From: Streptomyces sp. NBC_00414
GTDB lineage: Bacteria; Actinomycetota; Actinomycetes; Streptomycetales; Streptomycetaceae
Length of the DNA: 64,000 nucleotides
Direction of reading: 5' to 3'
Assembly (NCBI RefSeq): GCF_036038375.1
Contig: NZ_CP107935.1
Span: forward strand, 2,542,001 to 2,606,000
Both the position numbers and the translations under genes were made by a program. Every line of letters starts with the position of its first letter. Within the stretch, counting starts at the first letter, position 1. Shown piece by piece: positions 1 to 12,226 of the stretch. The notes under the pieces are model-generated. The model was not told the DNA's origin. It was given only the letters and a program-made list of their open reading frames with translations, and ran no database searches.

Positions 1-186
1 AATCTGCTCTCCAAGACGACGTGGGGGCGCCCGCCCCTCGTCGAGCTGTACTACACGGCTCTGGGCGACGACCAGGACTACGGTGCCGGCAGTGCGGGCG
101 CGGTCATCCTGACCCTGCTGATCTGCATGGTGACCCTGCTCCAGGGCAGGTTCCTGGGCTTCGGAAGGGGTGACGACTCCAAGTGA
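1..186 (+). CDS. Sugar ABC transporter permease, C-terminal fragment cut by window edge
   Basis: Only the last 61 residues are present; the start lies outside the window. The visible part has a final hydrophobic segment (AVILTLLICMVTLLQ) followed by a short basic, Gly-rich tail, as at the end of MalF/UgpA-type permeases. Its stop codon overlaps the start of the next permease in a GTGA arrangement, so the two are translationally coupled and probably form the heterodimeric channel of a carbohydrate importer. The family assignment rests mainly on the clear identity of the next gene. Confidence 0.8.
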   Translation, partial: NLLSKTTWGRPPLVELYYTALGDDQDYGAGSAGAVILTLLICMVTLLQGRFLGFGRGDDSK

Positions 187-1097
187 CGACCGTCATCGAA
201 ACACGCAAGGCCGATGCCGAGCCACCCGAGCCGCCCAAGTCTCCCGGACGGCCCGGGCGTCGGCGCGACCGGCGCGGGGTGCTCGGCTCCGCCGGCCTCT
301 ACTTCGCCACCGCCGTGTGCGCCCTGCTCTTCCTCGTCCCCTTCTACCTGATCGTCCGCAACGCCCTGTCCACGGACGCCGAGATCACCGGCGAGAACTG
401 GCAGTGGTTCCCCACGACCGTCCAATGGGGCAACCTCACCGAGCTGTTCGACGACGCGACGGTCCCGTTCGGCCGCTCCCTGTGGAACTCGGCGGTCGTC
501 GGGGTCCTGCACACCCTCGGCACGCTGCTGGTCTGCTCGCTCGCGGGCTACGGCCTCGCCCGGATCCCCTACCGGCACGCCGACAAGATCTTCTACGCTG
601 TCCTGGTGACCCTGATGGTGCCGGCCGCAGTCACCTTCGTACCGAGCTTCGTGCTGGTCTCGTCGCTCGGCTGGGTGTCGAGTATGCAAGGTCTCATCGT
701 TCCGGGGCTCTTCAGTGGTTTCACCTGCTTCCTGTTCCGGCAGTACTTCCTGGGGTTCCCCAGAGAACTGGAGGAGGCGGCGCGCGTGGACGGGCTCGGG
801 TACTGGGGTGCGTACTGGCGCATCGTCGTGCCCAACTCGCTGAACTTCTTCGCCGCGATCGCGACCATCACCTTCATCAGCGGCTGGAACGCCTTCCTGT
901 GGCCCCTGGTCATCGGTCAGGACCAGGAGGCGTGGACCGTGCAGGTCGCGCTCTCCTCGTACATGACGAACCAGACCGTCAACTTCCATCTGATCTTCAT
1001 GGCCACCGCAGTCTCGATCCTGCCCCTGGTGCTCGTGTTCCTGTTCCTCCAGCGCTGGCTGGTGCAGGGGGTCGCGCAGACCGGCATCAAGGGCTGA
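183..1097 (+). CDS. Carbohydrate ABC transporter permease (MalG-type)
   Basis: A 304-residue inner-membrane permease. A long basic, Pro-rich cytoplasmic N-terminus precedes the first membrane segment (about residues 37-58), and several more follow. The EAA loop that contacts the ATPase is clear: EEAARVDGLGYWGAYWRIVV at about residues 197-216. The GTG start overlaps the stop of the upstream permease. The beta-galactosidase gene starts 12 bases downstream with a good AGGAG site, so transporter and glycosidase are one operon. This suggests import of a beta-galactoside such as lactose or a plant galacto-oligosaccharide. The substrate is inferred from context only. Binding protein and regulator would lie upstream, outside the window. 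Confidence 0.93.
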   Translation: MTTVIETRKADAEPPEPPKSPGRPGRRRDRRGVLGSAGLYFATAVCALLFLVPFYLIVRNALSTDAEITGENWQWFPTTVQWGNLTELFDDATVPFGRSLWNSAVVGVLHTLGTLLVCSLAGYGLARIPYRHADKIFYAVLVTLMVPAAVTFVPSFVLVSSLGWVSSMQGLIVPGLFSGFTCFLFRQYFLGFPRELEEAARVDGLGYWGAYWRIVVPNSLNFFAAIATITFISGWNAFLWPLVIGQDQEAWTVQVALSSYMTNQTVNFHLIFMATAVSILPLVLVFLFLQRWLVQGVAQTGIKG

Positions 1098-4079
<2,982 letters not shown>

Positions 4080-4094
4080 ACAAGGGGGCAGGTA

Positions 4095-4781
4095 CTAGAA
4101 GTCGTCCACCCGGACCACGATCCCCGTCCAGCCGGAGAGCACGGCCGCCGTGCCCGCCCGGACCGCCGCCGCGCAGCGGGCCGCGGTGAACGATGCGGGG
4201 TCGTAGGTCGAGGACATGCCCAGCCCCTCGCCGCGGAAGGACGCCCCGGACCAGTCGACCGCGGTCACGTTGTGGGTGGGCTCGGCCAGTTCCGCGCCCA
4301 CCACCAGGAACTGCTGGGAGAGATGGTTCGGGGTGACCGTCGCCAGCGCGTCGATCAGGTCGTTGCCGGCGCCGACGACGAGGTCGGGCTTCATCGCGAT
4401 CACCCGGTCCGCGGCGTGCACCATGTCGGCGGGGTCGGTCACGGTCTCCGTGCGCAGGTCCACCTGCTCACGGTCGGCCCAGTCCCGTACCGCGGTCACG
4501 AGTGCCTTCGTCGGCCGGTCGTCGCCCGCTGTCAGCAGGACCACCCGGTAGCCCTCGGAGGGCCGTACCGCGGACCACGAACCGGGCCGCGGGGTGATCG
4601 TCGCCTCCGGCGCGGGTGAGGCGGCCGGATCGACGAACCCCGCGCCCAGCGCACCGACGGCGGAGGGCCGGGGGCGCGGCTGCGACCAGTCGTCGCCGTC
4701 GCCCCCGCATCCGGTGACGACGGCGGTGGCGAGGACGACGGCCGCGGCCAGAGCGGTGGCGGCCAGGAGCGGGCGGCGCAA
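4095..4781 (-). CDS. Putative lipoprotein with a periplasmic-binding-protein-like fold
   Basis: I chose a TTG start because it is followed directly by a lipoprotein signal peptide (Arg-Arg, hydrophobic stretch, lipobox VVTGC) and has GGAGG 9 bases upstream; no ATG lies near in this frame. The product is 228 residues. After an Asp/Pro-rich linker it has alternating beta/alpha segments (YRVVLLTAGD, KPDLVVGAGNDLID, QQFLVVGAEL) like the first lobe of BMP or type I periplasmic-binding proteins, but it is shorter than full binding proteins (about 330 residues). It may sense a ligand rather than serve an importer. No transporter is adjacent on its strand. The function is not known. Confidence 0.7.
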   Translation of the reverse strand: MRRPLLAATALAAAVVLATAVVTGCGGDGDDWSQPRPRPSAVGALGAGFVDPAASPAPEATITPRPGSWSAVRPSEGYRVVLLTAGDDRPTKALVTAVRDWADREQVDLRTETVTDPADMVHAADRVIAMKPDLVVGAGNDLIDALATVTPNHLSQQFLVVGAELAEPTHNVTAVDWSGASFRGEGLGMSSTYDPASFTAARCAAAVRAGTAAVLSGWTGIVVRVDDF

Positions 4782-5004
4782 GACGATCGTCCTCCGTGAC
4801 GGGGCAAGGGCGGAAACAGGGGCGGGGGCAAGGAGGCCGGGACAAGGAGGCCGGGGCGGGTACGGCCACCATCCTGCGCCCCCGCTGACCAGCATCTCCA
4901 TCCGCTCGGCCTTGATCGGGAAGGTGTTCCCCCACGGTTCGCCGAACGGCCGACTCCGCTTCACTCCGGACCAGCACGGTGCACGGGCAACCTCAAGGAG
5001 CCCC

Positions 5005-6234
5005 ATGTCACACCCTGTGCGCCGCCCCCTGGCCGTTCTGGCCGCGGCGGTGTTCCTCATCCTGCTCGGCCTCGGCCGGCCCGCCTCCGCGCACGGCTTC
5101 ACCTCGACCGTGTACGCCCATGTCACCGACGGCGGTGACGACCGGCTGCGGACCGAGCTGAAACTTGAGTACGACCTCCTGGTGGTGTCCGCCGCCGACG
5201 CCGGACACGACGACCCGCTCTTCCGCACCGGGACCGGGGCGTTCGACGCCGGGGACACCGACGCGCAGGCCGCCGCGCTGGAAGCCCACCGCGCGACCGT
5301 CCTCGGCTACGTCACCCGGCGCTTCACGGTCACGGCGGCCGGTGACGCCTGCCGGCCCGCCCCGGCCGGCGGTTTCCGCATGGGCCGCGAGGAAGGCGTG
5401 CCGTACGCCCTGCTGACGCTCGACTGGACCTGTGCGGGCGGCGGCGACGACCACGTCACCGTCGACCACGAGATCCGCAGCGGCCTCTTCCCGGACGCCG
5501 AGGAGTACGTCAAGGGAACCAAGACCATCGCCACGTACGACGTCGGCGGTCGCACCGGCAGCGCGGCCCTCGACGCGGCCCATCCGGCCTTCTCCCTCGG
5601 TCAGTCCTGGACCGAGCGCTTCTGGGAATTCTTCAGGCTGGGCGCCGAGCACCTGCTGACCGGCGTCGACCACATCCTGTTCCTGCTCGCGCTCATCGCC
5701 GGATCGCGTCGGCCGCGTGAGATCGTCCTGGCGGCCACCAGTTTCACGCTGGCCCACTCGGTGACATTCCTGCTCGCCGCGCTCGGCCTGGTGGACGTGC
5801 CGGGGAGCGTCGTGGAACCCGTCATCGCGCTGTCCATCGCCGTGGTCGCGGGCTGGCACCTGTGGCGCATCCGGCAGCGCGGTGTGCACGTCACCGACCT
5901 GCCTGTCGCGGACGGCGGCGGACACTTCGCGCTGGACCGCGCCGGATGGACGCGCCTGGGTGTCGTGTTCTGTTTCGGGCTGGTCCACGGGCTGGGCTTC
6001 GCCGGAGCGCTCGGGATCGACGCGGCCTGGTCGTGGACCCTGCTGTGGTCGCTGCTCGTCTTCAACGTCGGAATCGAGGCCGTGCAGTTGGCCATCATCG
6101 CGGTCCTGTTCCCGCTGCTGCTCCTGCTGCGGCGCCGCTCCCGCCGGGCGGGCCTGTGGGCGACCGGCACGATCAGCGCGGGCGTCGCCGCCATGGGGCT
6201 GGTCTGGTTCGTACAGCGCACGTTCGGCCTGTGA
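5005..6234 (+). CDS. HupE/UreJ-family membrane protein with large extracytoplasmic domain
   Basis: A 409-residue protein. It has an N-terminal signal peptide ending near ASA-HG (residue 28), an extracytoplasmic domain to about residue 205, then about six membrane helices typical of the HupE/UreJ_2 family. Family signatures include the GVDHILFLLAL segment, a conserved LAHSVTFLLAA helix and CFGLVHGLGFAGAL. HupE/UreJ proteins are linked to nickel or cobalt uptake, though this large secreted-domain subtype is uncharacterised. Several His and Asp residues in the membrane part could bind metal. AAGGAG lies 4 bases before the chosen ATG. It is divergent from the lipoprotein, with a 223-base gap that is G-rich and holds a short AGGAGGCCGGG duplication. 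Confidence 0.85.
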   Translation: MSHPVRRPLAVLAAAVFLILLGLGRPASAHGFTSTVYAHVTDGGDDRLRTELKLEYDLLVVSAADAGHDDPLFRTGTGAFDAGDTDAQAAALEAHRATVLGYVTRRFTVTAAGDACRPAPAGGFRMGREEGVPYALLTLDWTCAGGGDDHVTVDHEIRSGLFPDAEEYVKGTKTIATYDVGGRTGSAALDAAHPAFSLGQSWTERFWEFFRLGAEHLLTGVDHILFLLALIAGSRRPREIVLAATSFTLAHSVTFLLAALGLVDVPGSVVEPVIALSIAVVAGWHLWRIRQRGVHVTDLPVADGGGHFALDRAGWTRLGVVFCFGLVHGLGFAGALGIDAAWSWTLLWSLLVFNVGIEAVQLAIIAVLFPLLLLLRRRSRRAGLWATGTISAGVAAMGLVWFVQRTFGL

Positions 6235-6386
6235 GGGCCCACCCGACACCCCCGCACCCCGCTCACCTGGATGTTCAGCAGACCCCGCGACCACATTTGT
6301 GCGGGGTTCACCTGGCACCGAAAGCTTGACGATCTCCATTGCGTGCACACCGCACGCACACGGCAGAACAGAAGAAACGACACGTC

Positions 6387-8366
6387 ATGAGAACAAAGCT
6401 CTTCGCACCGGCCGGAAGACCGGTGCGGCGCCGCGTGGCGGGCACCGCCGTCGCGGCATCCGTGGGCCTGATCCTGGCCCTCGGCGGTGGCGGACTCACG
6501 ACCCCCGCGGTCGCCGCCGACTCAGCCACCCTCACCGGCATCGTCCTCGGCGTCGGCGCCGACGAGACCCAGCGCACCGTCAGCTGGTACTCCTCCGCCG
6601 ACACCACGCAGAAGATCCAGGTAGCCCCCACCGCGCTGGTGACCGCGGGCGAGTTCCCCGCCGACGCCGCCACGTTCGACGCGCTGGGCGGCGCCAACAT
6701 CACGACCAGCGGCGGCCACAACCGCCACGCCACCATCACCGGCCTCAAGGAGAACACCGCCTACTCCTACCGTGTCGGCGGTGAGGGCAACTGGTCGACC
6801 GCGTACGCGTTCCGCACGCAGGACTTCGAGGGCGAGTACGACTTCCTCTTCCTCGGCGACCCGCAGATCGGTTCCTCCGGCGACACGGCGAAGGACCAGG
6901 CGGGCTGGCAGGACACCCTCGACGTGGCCACCAAGGCCAACAAGGACGCCGAACTCCTCGTCTCCGGCGGCGACCAGGTCGAGAGCGCGAACAACGAGTC
7001 CCAGTGGAACGCGTTCCTCGCCCCCGACCAGCTGCGCCAGGTGCCGTTCGCGGCGACCATCGGCAACCACGACGTCGGCGGCAAGGCGTACGAGCAGCAC
7101 TTCTCCACGCCGAACACGGACCGGTCGGGCGCGTACTACTCGAACGGCAACCCCGCCTCCAACACCTCGGGCGGTGACTACTGGTACATCTACAAGGATG
7201 TGCTGTTCATCGACCTGAACAGCAACAGCTATGCCACCTCGCAGGGCGGCGGCGGTGACGAGGCGCACACCAAGTACGTCACGGACGTCATCAACCAGCA
7301 CGGCTCCGAGGCCAAGTGGAAGGTGCTCGTCTACCACCACTCGATCTACTCCCCCGCCTCGCACGCCAAGGACGGCGACAACAAGGCGCGCCGCGTGGAC
7401 TTCCCGACAACGTTTTCCAAGCTCGGCGTCGACATCGTCCTCCAGGGCCACGACCACAGCTATTCGCGCAGCTACCTCATCAAGAACGGTGAGAAGGCCG
7501 ACAAGGACGAGCAGCCCGGCGCGGCCGACGTCTACCCCGGTCCCGGCGGCGTGCTGTACGTCACCGCCAACTCGGCCTCAGGCTCGAAGTACTACGACAT
7601 CACCAAGCCCGACAGCAGCGGTACGAGCGGTGCGGGCAACGGCGCCGACCCGCTGAACCCGGACAGCTACTGGTACAACTCCGTCCAGAACCAGGAGCAC
7701 GTCCGCAGCTACGTCAAGGTGCAGGTGCGCGACGAGAAGCTCGTCGTGGAGAACATCCGCAGCGGCACCTGCGCGGCCCCCAACTCCGAGGTGGAGCACG
7801 GCGACTGGTGCAACAACACCACCGAGGACCAGCCCGTCGGCTCGGTCGTCGACAAGGTGAGCGTCCACCCGTACAACGGTGACGGCCAGTCCCTCCAGGT
7901 CAACGTGCCGGACGCGGCCCCGGGCGAGTTCGGCTGGACCATCGACGGCTACAACGGCCTGGTGGACCTGGGTACCGCCAAGGAGGAGAACGGTGACCAC
8001 TTCACCGCCTCCGGCAAGATCAACCCGATCCTCGTCACGGACTCCCGCCGTTCGCTCTCGCCGTGGTCGGTGTCGGCCGCTGTGAGCGACTTCAAGGACG
8101 CCGACAAGACGTTCCCGGGCTCCTACCTGGGCTGGTCGCCGTACATCCTCGACCAGGGCGCGGGCGCCGAGGCCGGTGCCTCCGTGGCCTCGGGCTACGA
8201 CGACCAGGGCAAGGGCCTGTCCGTCTCGCGCGGCCTCAGCTCGGCCGACCAAGGCCACGCCCGCGGCAAGGCGAGGCTGGGCGCCGACCTGGACCTCAAG
8301 ATCCCGGACAGCGTCCGGAAGGGCGGCTACCGCGCCACCCTGACGATCACCGCGCTGAGCAGCTGA
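6387..8366 (+). CDS. Secreted purple-acid-phosphatase-like metallophosphoesterase with WxL-like C-terminus
   Basis: A 659-residue exported protein. It has a signal peptide to about residue 44, a fibronectin-III-like purple acid phosphatase N-domain (about 45-140), and a calcineurin-type catalytic domain (about 150-380). Metal-binding motifs are visible: FLGDPQIG (Asp158), SGGDQVE (Asp196), GNHD, VYHHS and GHDHSYSR. It should hydrolyse phosphomonoesters or diesters outside the cell. The last 160 residues are not phosphatase: they contain VTDSRRSLSPWSVSAAVSDF and end GGYRATLTITALSS, resembling the two halves of a WxL cell-wall-binding domain. The next gene encodes a DUF916 protein, the usual WxL partner. 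The PhoX or PhoD families are less likely. Confidence 0.88.
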   Translation: MRTKLFAPAGRPVRRRVAGTAVAASVGLILALGGGGLTTPAVAADSATLTGIVLGVGADETQRTVSWYSSADTTQKIQVAPTALVTAGEFPADAATFDALGGANITTSGGHNRHATITGLKENTAYSYRVGGEGNWSTAYAFRTQDFEGEYDFLFLGDPQIGSSGDTAKDQAGWQDTLDVATKANKDAELLVSGGDQVESANNESQWNAFLAPDQLRQVPFAATIGNHDVGGKAYEQHFSTPNTDRSGAYYSNGNPASNTSGGDYWYIYKDVLFIDLNSNSYATSQGGGGDEAHTKYVTDVINQHGSEAKWKVLVYHHSIYSPASHAKDGDNKARRVDFPTTFSKLGVDIVLQGHDHSYSRSYLIKNGEKADKDEQPGAADVYPGPGGVLYVTANSASGSKYYDITKPDSSGTSGAGNGADPLNPDSYWYNSVQNQEHVRSYVKVQVRDEKLVVENIRSGTCAAPNSEVEHGDWCNNTTEDQPVGSVVDKVSVHPYNGDGQSLQVNVPDAAPGEFGWTIDGYNGLVDLGTAKEENGDHFTASGKINPILVTDSRRSLSPWSVSAAVSDFKDADKTFPGSYLGWSPYILDQGAGAEAGASVASGYDDQGKGLSVSRGLSSADQGHARGKARLGADLDLKIPDSVRKGGYRATLTITALSS

Positions 8367-8502
8367 TCACCGCCGCGCGACCCGCTCAACCCGCTCAGCC
8401 CGCTCAACCTGTTTGACCAGCTCCATCAGCGGGGCAGGCGATCGGCTCACCGGCCGCCTGCCCCGCCCTTTCCAGCACCACCCAAGCCCGGAGAGCCCCG
8501 CC

Positions 8503-9666
8503 ATGCGCATGTCCCCGACACCCCGCCGTACGCCGCCCACCGACCCGAGTCGCCTCATCCCTCGGTACGCGATCCTTGGGTACGCGATTCCGCGTCACAC
8601 GCTCCTGCGGTACGCGGTCCTGGCGCTGCTGGTGGCTCTCGCGTTCGCCGGTACGTCGGCGGAGCCGGCCCGGGCCTCCGAAGGTGACGTGACCTGGACG
8701 GTCCGAACGGCCGCGAACGGGTACGGGGACGACCGCTCCAGCTTCAGCTACGGCGTCAACCCCGGCAGTCAGGTCGAGGACGCCATGGTGGTCGCCAACC
8801 GCAGCAGGAGCGAACTCACGCTGGCGCTGTACGCGGCCGACGGCTACACCACCGAGAAGGGCCAACTCGACCTCCTCACACGGGAGAAGAAGTCCCTCGG
8901 CATCGGCGCCTGGGTCCGCGCCACGAAGACCAGCGTGCGGATCGCGCCGGGCAGGACGGCGGAGATCCCCTTCACCGTCGCCGTCCCGCGCGACGCCACC
9001 CCCGGCGACTACGTGGGCGGCATCCTGACCTCGCTCAAGCAGTCCGACGACACCGACGACACCGAGGGCATCGCCGTCGACCGCCGCCTCGGCATCCGGA
9101 TCAAGCTGCGGGTCAGCGGCGCGCTGAAGCCCACGCTCGCGGTCGAGGACCTGCACGTGGACTACCGGGGCACGGCGAACCACTTCGGCCAGGGCGACGC
9201 GACGGTCACGTACACGCTCCACAACACGGGCAACGCCCTGCTCTCCGGCGCGCAGAAGGTCACGCTGACCGGCCCCTTCGGCACGTCGGAGACGCGGGCC
9301 GGGAAGATCGCCGCCGCGCCGGAACTTCTCCCCGGCGAACGCTGGAAGGTCGAGGTCCCGGTCCACGACGTCACCCCCGCCCTCCGCCTGACCGCGAAGG
9401 CGACGGTCACGCCCGCGCTCACGGACGCGGCCGGTTCGACCACGTCCCTCAAGCCCGTCGAGGCCACGACCACGGGCTGGGCGATCCCCTGGACCCTGGT
9501 CCTGCTGATCGTCGTGCTGCTCGCCGGGGCCATGGGGGCGTACGTCCTCCGCCGCCGCGCCCGCACCCGCCGCAAGGAGCGCGAGGACGCGCGGGTACGG
9601 GACGCCGTGGAACGGGCGCTCCAGGACCGCACCCAAGGCACCCAGGACACCCGTGCCCCGCACTGA
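8503..9666 (+). CDS. DUF916 (WxL peptidoglycan-binding type) membrane-anchored surface protein
   Basis: A 387-residue protein with an N-terminal export signal (hydrophobic stretch near residues 38-55), an extracytoplasmic DUF916-like domain (about 60-190; SFSYGVNPGSQVEDAMVVAN is typical), a second beta-sandwich (about 200-320), one membrane helix at about 325-348, and a basic cytoplasmic tail. In Firmicutes such proteins attach WxL proteins to peptidoglycan. Here it follows a metallophosphoesterase with a WxL-like tail on the same strand, so I infer an enzyme/anchor pair. GGAG lies 9 bases before the ATG. It converges with the LuxR gene, one base apart. A 9-base CCCGCTCAA-type repeat (three copies) lies near 8380-8408. 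Confidence 0.85.
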   Translation: MRMSPTPRRTPPTDPSRLIPRYAILGYAIPRHTLLRYAVLALLVALAFAGTSAEPARASEGDVTWTVRTAANGYGDDRSSFSYGVNPGSQVEDAMVVANRSRSELTLALYAADGYTTEKGQLDLLTREKKSLGIGAWVRATKTSVRIAPGRTAEIPFTVAVPRDATPGDYVGGILTSLKQSDDTDDTEGIAVDRRLGIRIKLRVSGALKPTLAVEDLHVDYRGTANHFGQGDATVTYTLHNTGNALLSGAQKVTLTGPFGTSETRAGKIAAAPELLPGERWKVEVPVHDVTPALRLTAKATVTPALTDAAGSTTSLKPVEATTTGWAIPWTLVLLIVVLLAGAMGAYVLRRRARTRRKEREDARVRDAVERALQDRTQGTQDTRAPH

Positions 9667-9667
9667 C

Positions 9668-11149
9668 TCAGAAGTGTCCTGGTTGTTCCGCCCCGAGAAG
9701 TCGGGTGAGGGCGCCCCGGGAGCGGACTCCGAGCTGGGTGAAGACGTTCCGCAGGTGGTACTCGACCGTGCGCGTGCTGATCGAGAGCTTCTGCGCCACT
9801 TCGCGATTGGTCGCGCCCTCCGCCACCGAGCGGGCTATGCGCAGTTGCTGGGGGGTGAGCAGGCCGAGGGAGCCGGTCTCGGGCGCGGTGGTGAGCGTGT
9901 CCCCCGCCGCACGCAGTTCCGCGCGGGCGTGCTCGGCCCACACGTCCGCGCCACACTGCTCGAACCCCAGGACGGCGGCGCGCAGTTGGGGCCTCGCTTC
10001 CACGGGGCGGCGCCTGCGACGCAGCCACATCCCGTAGGCGAGCTGGGTCCGGGCGTGCTCGTAGGGGCCGTTGGCCTTCTCGTGTTCCGCCAGTGCCTCG
10101 GTGAACAGTTCCTCGGTCCGCCCGTCGCTCGACACGAGGGCCCGGCAGCGCGCCAGCAACGCAGGCGCCTGCGGATCGGCCCCCATGGCCGCCCACACGG
10201 CGTACTGGTCGATCAGGGCCGCCGCGTCGACGTCGTGGCCCGCGAGCACGGCTGACTCGACATAGCAGGGGACCACCATCACCCAGAGGCCGAAATGGCC
10301 CTGCCGTGGGCCGCCTTGGACGAGGGGGGCCAGGCGGGCGGCAGCGTGTTCGGCGTCTCCGTGCCCGAGGTCGGCGCGGGCCTGCGCCCATTCGGCGAGT
10401 GTGCTCGTCTGACTGAGTCCGTGCGCGTGGGCGGTACGCAGCGCCGCCTGGGCGTGCGCGGCGACGGTGGCGGGGCCGCCCGCGATCGAGGCGGCGAGCG
10501 CGAGCACGGCCGACAGACCGGCCACCACGTTGCGTTGACCGCTTTCGCCCGCTGCCTCCAGACCGGCCTCGGCGTGCACGCGGGCCTGGTGGTAGCTGCC
10601 TTCCCGCAGTTCGGCGTAGGCGAGGTGCTCAAGGATGCGCGGTACGAGTGCCGTCGATCCCGCGGCGCGGGCGGTGGCCAGCGCGATGCCGAGCACCTGG
10701 CGTGCCGTCGCGAGGTCGCCCAGCATGAGGGCGATCGTGCCGGCCGACATCAGGCCGGGTGCGTCGGCACGGGCTGTCAGGATGCCGAGCACGGGACGCA
10801 GCAGCGCGTTGGCACGGCGGAAGTCCCCGTTCATCACGCAGCGCATGCCGTCGCGGTAGTCGCGCCAGAAGGCGTCGACCGGGTCACGGCCGGCCGCTTC
10901 CTGCTGTGCGGCGCTCCCGGGACCGTCGGGGGCGCACAGCGCGTCGAGGGCTCCGCGGTATCCGTCGCGGTCGCCGCCGGCCCAGGCCGCGAGCGTGGCG
11001 TGTACGCAGGCCGTACGTGATTGGGCCGGGTCGCTCGTACGGGAGGCGGTGGCGGTGAGGAGGAGCAGGTTGTAGGCGTCGGTGACCGGACCGTCGTGCA
11101 GCAGCCGGAGGCCTTGCGTCAACTCGACGCTTTCACCACTCATGTGCAT
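9668..11149 (-). CDS. LuxR-family transcriptional regulator with large helical sensor region
   Basis: A 493-residue regulator. The C-terminal 65 residues are a LuxR/GerE helix-turn-helix (LTPQQLRIARSVAEGATNRE then STRTVEYHLRNVFTQLGVRS). The preceding 420 residues are Ala-rich helical repeats like those of TPR/LAL-type regulators, but I see no Walker A motif, so it is not a full LAL ATPase. I placed the start at the ATG with AGGGA six bases upstream; an in-frame start 39 bases further upstream lacks such a site. It is divergent from the cutinase gene, with a 293-base gap, and may control it; this is inference from position. Confidence 0.9.
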   Translation of the reverse strand: MHMSGESVELTQGLRLLHDGPVTDAYNLLLLTATASRTSDPAQSRTACVHATLAAWAGGDRDGYRGALDALCAPDGPGSAAQQEAAGRDPVDAFWRDYRDGMRCVMNGDFRRANALLRPVLGILTARADAPGLMSAGTIALMLGDLATARQVLGIALATARAAGSTALVPRILEHLAYAELREGSYHQARVHAEAGLEAAGESGQRNVVAGLSAVLALAASIAGGPATVAAHAQAALRTAHAHGLSQTSTLAEWAQARADLGHGDAEHAAARLAPLVQGGPRQGHFGLWVMVVPCYVESAVLAGHDVDAAALIDQYAVWAAMGADPQAPALLARCRALVSSDGRTEELFTEALAEHEKANGPYEHARTQLAYGMWLRRRRRPVEARPQLRAAVLGFEQCGADVWAEHARAELRAAGDTLTTAPETGSLGLLTPQQLRIARSVAEGATNREVAQKLSISTRTVEYHLRNVFTQLGVRSRGALTRLLGAEQPGHF

Positions 11150-11353
11150 CACCGTTCCCTGCGGCACCACTATTCCCTGTGGCCCCACTGTGCCGAGCGT
11201 AACGAGCGACGGACGGGCTCGTGCGCGATTCCTTCTATTGCCGACCGGCCGTCCAGCAGGGCCCCCTCGGTGGGCGACCGGTGGGCGACTGGTGATTCCA
11301 CCGATGCGTACGAGGCGCGGGGCTTCCTACGTTGCTGTTGCGCTCGACGAACG

Positions 11354-11409
11354 GATCCGTGGAGACAGATCCGTGGAGCCGGATCTGTGGAGCCGAATCC
11401 GTGGAGAGC
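11354..11409. repeat. Four tandem 14-base repeats upstream of cutinase gene
   Basis: Four back-to-back copies of a unit close to GATCCGTGGAGCCG lie in the leader or promoter of the cutinase gene, ending about 33 bases before its ATG. The period is exactly 14 and copies differ by one to three bases. They may be regulator sites or a slippage-prone array. Confidence 0.85.
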
Positions 11410-11442
11410 GCTCGTGCCACCGCTCAGGAAAGAGGTACCGCC

Positions 11443-12108
11443 ATGTCTCATCGCGCGTCACGTCGCAAGCTCACGATCGTGTCCGTCGGCGTCGCCGGCG
11501 CCCTCGGTGCCGCCGGACTCACGCTGCTGCCCTCGATGGCCTCCGCCGCCCCGTGTTCCGACGTCGAGGTGGTCTTCGCCCGCGGCAGCGGCGAGGTCCC
11601 CGGGCTCGGCATCGTGGGAGCGCCGCTGGTGAGGAACATCAAGAGCGGGCTGCCGGGCAAGTCGGTCACCTCGCACGCCGTCGACTACGCGGCGAACTTC
11701 TCGCAGACCAGCGCGGGGCCCGGTGCCTCCGCCATGACGGACCACGTCAGGTCCACCGCGGCGAACTGCCCCGACACCTCGTTCGTCCTCGGCGGCTACT
11801 CGCAGGGTGCCAGTGTCACCGACATCGCCCTCGGCATCCGTACGACGCTGGGCACCGGCCGGACCATCCCCACCGATCTCGCGCCCCGGGTGAAGGCCGT
11901 CGTGGTCTTCGGGAACCCGCTCCAGTTGTCGGGCAGGACGATCAACACGGCGAGCGGGCTCTACGGGGCGAAGGCGAAGGAGTTCTGCAACACCGGCGAC
12001 CCGGTGTGCGGCAACGGGCGCAGCACGGCGGCGCATCTCAGGTACCACGTCAACGGCAGCGTGCAGACGGGGGCGAGTTTCGCCGTCGACAGGATCGACG
12101 CGGGCTGA
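11443..12108 (+). CDS. Secreted cutinase-family serine esterase
   Basis: A 221-residue exported alpha/beta-hydrolase. A signal peptide ends near ASA-AP (residue 31), followed at once by CSDVEVVFARGSGE, the usual cutinase start with a Cys and oxyanion region. The nucleophile is in GGYSQGAS; the C-terminal part carries CNTGDPVC with the catalytic Asp and a disulfide pair, and the catalytic His is in AHLRYH. It would hydrolyse cutin, polyesters or lipids outside the cell. A purine-rich site (AGGAAAGAGG) precedes the ATG. A block of four 14-base repeats lies upstream and may be involved in control by the divergent LuxR gene. Confidence 0.96.
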   Translation: MSHRASRRKLTIVSVGVAGALGAAGLTLLPSMASAAPCSDVEVVFARGSGEVPGLGIVGAPLVRNIKSGLPGKSVTSHAVDYAANFSQTSAGPGASAMTDHVRSTAANCPDTSFVLGGYSQGASVTDIALGIRTTLGTGRTIPTDLAPRVKAVVVFGNPLQLSGRTINTASGLYGAKAKEFCNTGDPVCGNGRSTAAHLRYHVNGSVQTGASFAVDRIDAG

Positions 12109-12138
12109 GCGCGTCCGGCGTCACCGCGGCGGTCCGCT

Positions 12139-12154
12139 CCTGACATCTGTCAGG
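12139..12154. promoter_or_regulatory. Perfect short palindrome between cutinase and I36 genes
   Basis: CCTGACATCTGTCAGG is a perfect inverted repeat with 7-base arms and a 2-base centre. It lies 31 bases after the cutinase stop and 73 bases before the I36-type gene, in a place suited to an operator or to the promoter of the small gene. No regulator is assigned. Confidence 0.5.
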
Positions 12155-12226
12155 TACGTGCCGCGCGGGTCCTCCTTACGGTGAGTGCCGAACCCGACCA
12201 CTCACGCAGTCACGAGGGGACTTTTC

